Source of the DNA: Saxidomus purpurata
Taxonomy: Eukaryota; Mollusca; Bivalvia; Venerida; Veneridae
Direction: 5' to 3'
NCBI GenBank assembly: GCA_022818135.1
Contig: JAFMSR010000015.1
Location: 28,861,644-28,925,643, forward strand
DNA length: 64,000 nucleotides
Positions 61,950 to 64,000 of this stretch are shown here, in pieces. The translations under genes and the position numbers were made by a program. The notes below the pieces were generated by a model. That model made no database searches, was not told the DNA's origin, and was given only the letters and a program-made list of their open reading frames with translations. Within the stretch, counting starts at the first letter, position 1; each line of letters opens with the position of its first letter.

Positions 61950-63610
61950 CTAAATGAAACAGGTACACACTTTATTTGATATCACACAATAATAAACAAA
62001 TGTTGTGGTTATATATAGTTTTTCGGACCAGTGAAAAGGACAAGGTCCAAAGACAGTACAATTTTTCCCAGGTATTTACTGTACACTTGCGCTATCCATA
62101 AGAAAGTTTGTCTGACTTTCTTTAGCAGTTCAACAGTGAAATCTCAGCAGGGCATACTTGTTTAAAAAACAGTGATATAAAAATATGGAATTTGAATGAA
62201 ACATCATTCAAGTACAATGTATATGCATTTGTTTCCTATCATTTTCATGCAAACAGGATTTTGTAATGGAACATATTCGTATATAATACCGCTACCAAAA
62301 TGCTCGCTTTCCGATTGGTTAATCGATCCGTGTACTTTTGATCGATCCGGCTCCATTTTAAGATTTTGAAAATACTTTCTTGTGAAATAGCGCAATAATT
62401 TTAAAAAAGCGTACACAAATCGTTATACAGGTTTTGCCCTGTACACTGGCTTGTACCCTGTTTTTATTTTTTGTCCCCCCCCCCCCCCCCCCCCGCCCAC
62501 ATACAATCAAAAGGGTCATGTCCAGATGTACTGAACCTACTAATAATGAATACAAGTAAAAGTTTGGGACTTGTTTCTATAAACATATCTTATCATGTCA
62601 AAGTCAAAGATGTCTCAATCCAGTATCTACAGCAGTTTAGGAGATAGTAACTTGCATGTAAAACATCAACTAGACTTTTTATAGTCCAACATGGGGCCTC
62701 CATCTTACAAAAAAAAATTCAAGCGTCACGAGTGTTGATGAAATTATCCTTTTCACTGACCCTGAACACCTGTGTAAATTTTCAACCTAATATCTGCTTT
62801 AGCTTTTTAGACCCCCACCCCCTCCCCCTCTCCCAAGTAGCACTGTCAACACTGCAAAAAAAGCACATTCTGTTGTTAAAATGTTGTAGAAAATTGGAAC
62901 TAGTTTCAAACTTGACCTAGTTTTCATAAAGACAAACATTTTTATCAAGCTTAATATAGATCATGTAAAAATTTGGCTGCTAGCATTCTTATAAAGTTTA
63001 TTTATAATTTGACATAGTTTTTGACCCTAGATGATTCAATATCAAACTCAACTAAGATTTCATCAATGTGAAAATTGTCACACAGTTACATTGAGATTGG
63101 ACTAAAATTGTGGTCTCAAGAGTGCTTACAAGAAATTGTAACACCAGACAATCATTGACCACAATAGCTCACCCTTGAGCACTGAGCTAGATATTTTTAC
63201 AAAAATAATTGTACGGAAAGGAATAAAAATGATACTTTAGTTATTCTTGATTATTTTATACTTTTAGAAACTGTTATAAGTCTTGCCTAAGTGCATCAGT
63301 TTTCCAAAATATTAAATAATTTTGTTACTTGTGCCATCTCCTATAAATGCTATGGATGTTATTTGCTCTGGATATATGTACCACTGAGTATAGACATTAC
63401 TATAAACACTGTAAAAACCTACATTTTAAAGCTTATTGAAAGAAGCGTTTATCAACTTGGGAGACAACTATAATGTCATGTGCAAGACTGGTATTTAGGA
63501 TGTCCATTATAATGGGTAAAGGAACACTATAGGCTCAGATCAGATTGACTACCTGTGATTGTTGACTTTTTTCATGCCAATGACTCAATTGGAGTATCCT
63601 TTTTTTTCAC
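61950..63610. other. No exon recognised
   Basis: Probably ceramidase intron, because upstream exons of that gene must lie at higher coordinates. Contains a poly-C run (about 62,477-62,494). Confidence 0.35.
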
Positions 63611-63619
63611 CTATAGCAC

Positions 63620-63668
63620 TGCGTTTTGGAATACAAGTGAGATATAGCTTAGCAGGTTATTTAAAACT
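63620..63668 (-). CDS. Candidate upstream ceramidase exon
   Basis: Acceptor TTTCAG at 63,669 and codons VLNNLLSYISLVFQNA, which would join in frame to the VYMLCNYPV exon and resembles the hydrophobic stretch just before that point in ACER3. The donor (GTGCTA) is poor, so this is only a candidate. Confidence 0.3.
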
Positions 63669-64000
63669 CTGAAAGAAAAAACCTTCAGGCACATTTTTAA
63701 AAAGAATTTTAAATACTTTTTGGATCCAAACTGTGAAAGCGAAATTGAGCTGAGCACAAGAAAAGAATTATAATCACAGGGCCACAAAACATACTGGTCG
63801 CAGAGGTCTAACGTTGTTTTTCGCACTTGTGGTCTCGTTACTAAATATAAGTGTGCATGTAAGGGGAACTTCTCATTCTCACCAGACTATCAAAGTCTCT
63901 GTCAGTAATGATTTGTTCTTTTAATCTATAAGACAAAGAAATATATCATTCAGTAAGTCTCGTCTCCTTGATGCTTTCAAGTTTATAATTTCATCTACAG

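Overview
The window looks like nuclear DNA from a bivalve mollusc. This is inferred from repeat families I associate with bivalves (arrays with a CGTCCG-rich edge and a 'gagcataactccaaaagtact' core, and the 'agagggccaagatggcccta' family) and from small multi-exon genes in AT-rich, transposon-filled DNA. I see no bacterial-type genes, no CRISPR array and no rRNA. Real coding sequence is a small fraction of the window.

Left and centre (about 1.9-41.5 kb): three related genes for short secreted zona pellucida (ZP) module proteins. ZP-A (minus, promoter about 17.75 kb, exons 13.3-3.2 kb) and ZP-B (minus, promoter about 33.3 kb, exons 31.7-26.4 kb) are tandem copies inside a segmental duplication. 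ZP-C (plus, promoter about 35.65 kb, exons 36.8-41.1 kb) is divergent, head to head with ZP-B. All have a TATA box, a short noncoding leader exon ending CAG/GTAAGAT and eight coding exons with the same phase series. Predicted products are a signal peptide, ZP-N (four Cys), ZP-C (six Cys), a dibasic cleavage site and a hydrophobic tail. ZP-B (310 aa) and ZP-C (314 aa) assemble without a break. ZP-A is intact up to the cleavage site, where a stop replaces the first Lys; a frameshift and a 49-base deletion then remove the tail.

The ZP-A copy has been inflated by about 12 kb of insertions. The largest (4,793-9,825) is a DNA transposon with a second copy of the same family nested inside it in the opposite orientation. 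Each copy has TATGGAACGCC ends, a perfect 6-base target duplication and arrays of about 21 bases inside both ends. The outer copy keeps a SAM-domain ORF behind a CRE-rich promoter. Other insertions are palindromic MITEs, a dimeric MITE with its own target duplication, an 851-base tandem duplication, a satellite array and a TTAA-flanked MITE.

Right part (41.5-64 kb): mostly satellite-like bivalve repeats, plus a 2.1-kb DNA transposon with long inverted ends and a 5-base target duplication (44,573-46,672). From 61.9 to 55.7 kb the minus strand carries five phase-consistent exons of an alkaline ceramidase 3-like gene, including the HxxxH zinc-ligand motif. Its N-terminal exons probably lie beyond the right edge and its last exon was not found.

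The ZP cluster plausibly makes extracellular matrix or egg-coat proteins, but the sequence alone does not say in which tissue. The ceramidase is an unrelated housekeeping-type membrane enzyme.
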